Shown here piece by piece: positions 61,198 to 64,000 of a stretch of 64,000 bases of DNA (positions are counted from its first letter, which is position 1; each line of letters begins with the position of its first letter). Origin of the DNA: Corticium candelabrum (lineage: Eukaryota > Porifera > Homoscleromorpha > Homosclerophorida > Plakinidae); NCBI RefSeq assembly GCF_963422355.1, contig NC_085085.1:6859733-6923732 (forward strand). The letters are read 5' to 3'. Both the position numbers and the translations under genes were made by a program. The notes under the pieces are model-generated. The model saw only the letters and a program-made list of their open reading frames with translations. It did not search any database and was not told the DNA's origin.

Positions 61198-61725
61198 TGA
61201 TAAGAATCCTGCTACAAGACAAAGTTGACAAATTGAGCTCTCCATAATTAAGTCAAGATTGCACCATCAAAAAACGGCAGGGTATCTCTACAGTCTTTTT
61301 GACTGATAGCACTGGGATCAGCAAGTAAGACCAATAATCCTGAGCGTGGCTGCTGTACTCAACATGAACCCAGTTTCAGACCGGCTTTGTCAAAACAGGT
61401 TCTGTCCACCTTCGCCTGTCACATTCCCATTTGATGTCTTATAGTTAGTACCAAAGAAGTAAAGCCGCTGCTGATTCGATCTCTCCTGCATCAGTTTGAC
61501 CTGCAAGAAGCAACAGAATGCTAACCAGCGAGCAACAAATCAGTAAATCAGCAACATCAACCAACGTGTAGCAGTACACTGTAACGTAGAGCGATAGTTT
61601 TACATGTAATGTAGAGTGATAGTTTTACATATCAATATGTGTATATTATATGTACTCTGTACGGTGATACTTTACCTTGTTCAATAGAATACGAGTACAC
61701 GGTGTTGCCTATGCAATCTTGAATT
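61198..61725. other. Intergenic DNA between convergent LIPT2 and FAM185A
   Basis: Contains a 2-copy tandem repeat at about 61578-61632 (gtagagygatagttttacat). No gene seen. Confidence 0.45.
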
Positions 61726-62772
61726 TTACCGATTTATAGAGTTTATATTTAAAGAGTCAAGCCAGCTTTGACGTTGAACTTGTACTGAGCCCTCTTTTGT
61801 TTCAACACTAATTTCACTGTCCGTATCAGCAGTATCATCACACATACCCGCGGCGATATCAATATTACTCCCGGCTGACACGGCCATCTGGCTGTTTTTC
61901 AATCTGACGTCTTCGCCGACTTTTAGCTTTACGTTTCCCTGAATTGTTTTGATGTGAATAGTGCCACATCGTGCCACGTGCACGTCGATGTCTCCGGCCT
62001 CTGTCAATGCGTGTAGACTACCGTCCATCGTTTTAATACAAATATCCCCGGTTTCGCTCCTCACAGTTGCATCTCCATGGAGAGCACCGAGGCATATCGG
62101 TCCTGTCCTACTAACCACACTACTTTTGTTGAAATAAACAGATTCCATTAATACGGATCCATATACAGTCTCCAATGACAACGTGGATCCGCGGGCGGAC
62201 GCAACATCTATAAGTCCTGATTCTGTCTTCAGATTCAAACTGCCTTGCACAAGTGTTTTCGACTTTATATCACCTGTTGACGTCAAAACTGAACACAACG
62301 AGGCTTTCAAACGATCCAGCAAAACAAGACCATTTTGCGTATTGATATCAACTGTGTCACATTCCATGTTATTGACGGAGACCCCAGAGTCGGCAATAGC
62401 CGAAACAAACACATCAAACTGAGGAGGCAACTCGACAGTCAAACAAACCGAATCATTACTGGTAGTTGAAACCGCTTCGGTCCCGGATATTACCAACTCC
62501 CCGTATTCTGACATTTTGTTGTAGCTCACCGATACCCTGCACGTATCCCGGTTCTCTCCTTTCAGTGAAACGAGTGCCTTGTAACCGCCTACTGTCTTGC
62601 TGACGTCGACAGAGGACACATGAATATCTACGTTGCGTTCACAACGCCAATCTAGTTTCAACGCTCCGAGTGGATTAACTTCTTCGGTCCATGTCTGGAT
62701 AATGGAGCGACATTGAATAGATCGACGATGCTTTGGAAAGAGGCGCGTGGAAGCTCGCAACAGCCAGCTCAT
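61726..62772 (-). CDS. FAM185A: FAM185A homologue (putative beta-repeat protein)
   Basis: Single-exon frame. I choose the Met at 62772 (MSWLLRASTRLFPKHRRS), giving 348 residues with an Arg-rich N-terminus that could be a mitochondrial presequence; an in-frame Met six codons upstream (62790) is also possible. The body is a regular series of short beta-strand repeats like those of the DUF4097/adhesin-like fold: LVLLDRLKASLCSV, GDIKSKTLVQGSLNLKTESG, VYGSVLMESVYFNKSSV, GDICIKTMDGSLH, GDIDVHVARCGTIHIK. It ends in QRQSWLDSLNINS, close to the remembered human C-terminus (RHQSWFQSLKL). Human FAM185A is of similar length (392) and has no established biochemical role. The gene converges with LIPT2. Confidence 0.86.
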   Translation of the reverse strand: MSWLLRASTRLFPKHRRSIQCRSIIQTWTEEVNPLGALKLDWRCERNVDIHVSSVDVSKTVGGYKALVSLKGENRDTCRVSVSYNKMSEYGELVISGTEAVSTTSNDSVCLTVELPPQFDVFVSAIADSGVSVNNMECDTVDINTQNGLVLLDRLKASLCSVLTSTGDIKSKTLVQGSLNLKTESGLIDVASARGSTLSLETVYGSVLMESVYFNKSSVVSRTGPICLGALHGDATVRSETGDICIKTMDGSLHALTEAGDIDVHVARCGTIHIKTIQGNVKLKVGEDVRLKNSQMAVSAGSNIDIAAGMCDDTADTDSEISVETKEGSVQVQRQSWLDSLNINSINR

Positions 62773-62790
62773 GGTATTGTGCAAGATCAA

Positions 62791-63203
62791 TAATTAAATT
62801 GATATTAAACTGCGCTCGGCAATAACAATTAATATCAATATTTTTTAAATAGCATTTAATTTCAAATTTATGTTTGCTGTTAAAGTGTGATTTAGATGTA
62901 GTTTCAATACCTGGCACAGAAAGATGCAAATGAAACTGACAGTAGAGATGTAGTATATACCATAATGTGAAGGGACTATTATTGTAAAAGCAGTGGTCAA
63001 TACATAGTAATACTGCTAAATAAATAATTATAGTAAAACAAGCTGACGGCGTATGTTTGAGAATCATTTCATGCACATGTAATGATATCAATGATTACAC
63101 AGTCTCCATAGCCAGAGGACTCCTCAGGGAAATGAAAGATTAGTGAGGGGGAGTGGTCTTAGAGTAGATTAGACCAGATGTTGTAGCCACAGACACACTT
63201 TGT
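62791..63203. other. Upstream region of FAM185A
   Basis: A+T-rich, no second gene seen. Confidence 0.35.
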
Positions 63204-63560
63204 CAGTGGCGGATCCAGAGTTGGCTGAAGGGGGCAAGGACTACAAGCTGTATGACGTCATCAACTTTATGACATCAAACATTTGCCTCGTGACTCGACA
63301 TCCGGACAAGTAGAATTATGAACCAGTTAGTATGGTACTTACTGTTGTATTGCAAGTTAACAAATTATTTTTGGGCGAAGAATTTACCGATTAGCTTGAC
63401 ACTGCTTAAATACATAATTGAGAGTGAAAAATAAGATCGCTTCAATTGGTTTTTTCATTTAGGGGACTAGCATTATACTTAGCCAGAGCAATTGAGGGCA
63501 CTTCTGAACGGGGTGGAGGGGGGAACATGCCGACTGTGACCATGCCTGGACCCACCACTG
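63204..63560 (+). mobile_element. hAT-like MITE (cagtggcggatccag ends)
   Basis: 357 bases, left end cagtggcggatccagag, right end inverse cagtggtgggtccaggc. No coding content. No clear target duplication. Confidence 0.6.
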
Positions 63561-64000
63561 TCTGTGGAATCACACAGGTCAAGAGATTTACACCCTTGCA
63601 CCCTTGCACAGGCAAGTTCACAACATTTACAAACAGAAAAGAATGCATACAGTGACCAATAGTACAGGAACACAAAGAAATAAACAAACAATCACAAAGA
63701 GACAGGCCACCTCCATAATCTCAAACTTTCAGACAGTAGGTTCAGACCTTGAATTGATCGTCCTGGTCACACACGCTGTCTAGAAGTTCTTAATTAAAAT
63801 TAAGTTTCTCTACCTGATGCAAGAGTACTGATCGACATACACAGCAAATCGCGAATCTACGACAACACAGTGCAAGAACATCAATGTTTGCCTCTCGTAG
63901 CTCATGTATTCAAATAGAACAGAAAAGTTTCTTTACAGATGCTTGATATGTATAAGTGTCAAACCTGTTGAAAATAGAATACAGTTTGTTATATAGTCAA
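63561..64000. other. Window end, no feature seen
   Basis: A+T-rich DNA without a recognisable gene. Confidence 0.35.

Noticed and set aside
62183-62422. 79-codon plus-strand frame
   Set aside because: Antisense shadow of the FAM185A frame.

Overview
The window reads as nuclear DNA of an animal, most likely an early-branching one such as a sponge. It has spliced genes of recognisable animal families (heparanase, octanoyltransferase LIPT2, FAM185A, a CARD-Death adaptor, a GOST-type seven-transmembrane protein), phase-consistent GT-AG introns, A+T-rich intergenic DNA with many TTAATTAA octamers, and dense microsatellites and transposons. The species cannot be fixed from the sequence. No prokaryotic operon, CRISPR array or phage module is visible.

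Left part (1-19.2 kb). A decayed non-LTR retrotransposon covers 1-1.7 kb. Exon 1 of one heparanase paralogue lies at 2453-3017 (-), with its later exons not in the window. A second heparanase gene is complete on the minus strand at 6768-19183. I could assemble eight exons with matching phases into about 502 codons. Its 8.9-kb first intron splits the codon of the catalytic acid/base Glu and holds a Ty3/Gypsy element inserted inside an older Gypsy element.

Middle part (19.4-36 kb). This is mainly mobile DNA: two copies (and one stub) of a non-LTR retrotransposon with a restriction-like endonuclease domain, embedded in GACA microsatellites; a (GGGA)n tract; further LINE remnants; a tRNA-derived SINE-like unit; and a dead Tc1/mariner element set in TA repeats. 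Between them are a candidate small secreted Cys-rich peptide (29.2 kb) and a two-exon gene for a CARD plus Death-domain adaptor resembling CRADD/RAIDD (34.1-35.4 kb).

Right-middle part (36.5-55.3 kb). Nine exons on the minus strand encode most of a GOST/Lung7TM-like protein, an extracellular domain followed by seven membrane spans. Its introns hold interlocked foldback elements, a hAT-like element whose empty site is also in the window, several short inverted-repeat elements, and another Gypsy element nested in the YLDD box of an older Gypsy copy.

Right end (55.5-64 kb). LIPT2 (+, six proposed exons) and a single-exon FAM185A homologue (-) converge. LIPT2 belongs to mitochondrial lipoic-acid synthesis. 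The rest is intergenic DNA with inverted-repeat elements and a large interrupted (GT)n tract.

All exon borders were derived by eye from splice signals, phase continuity and remembered family motifs. No search or alignment was run.
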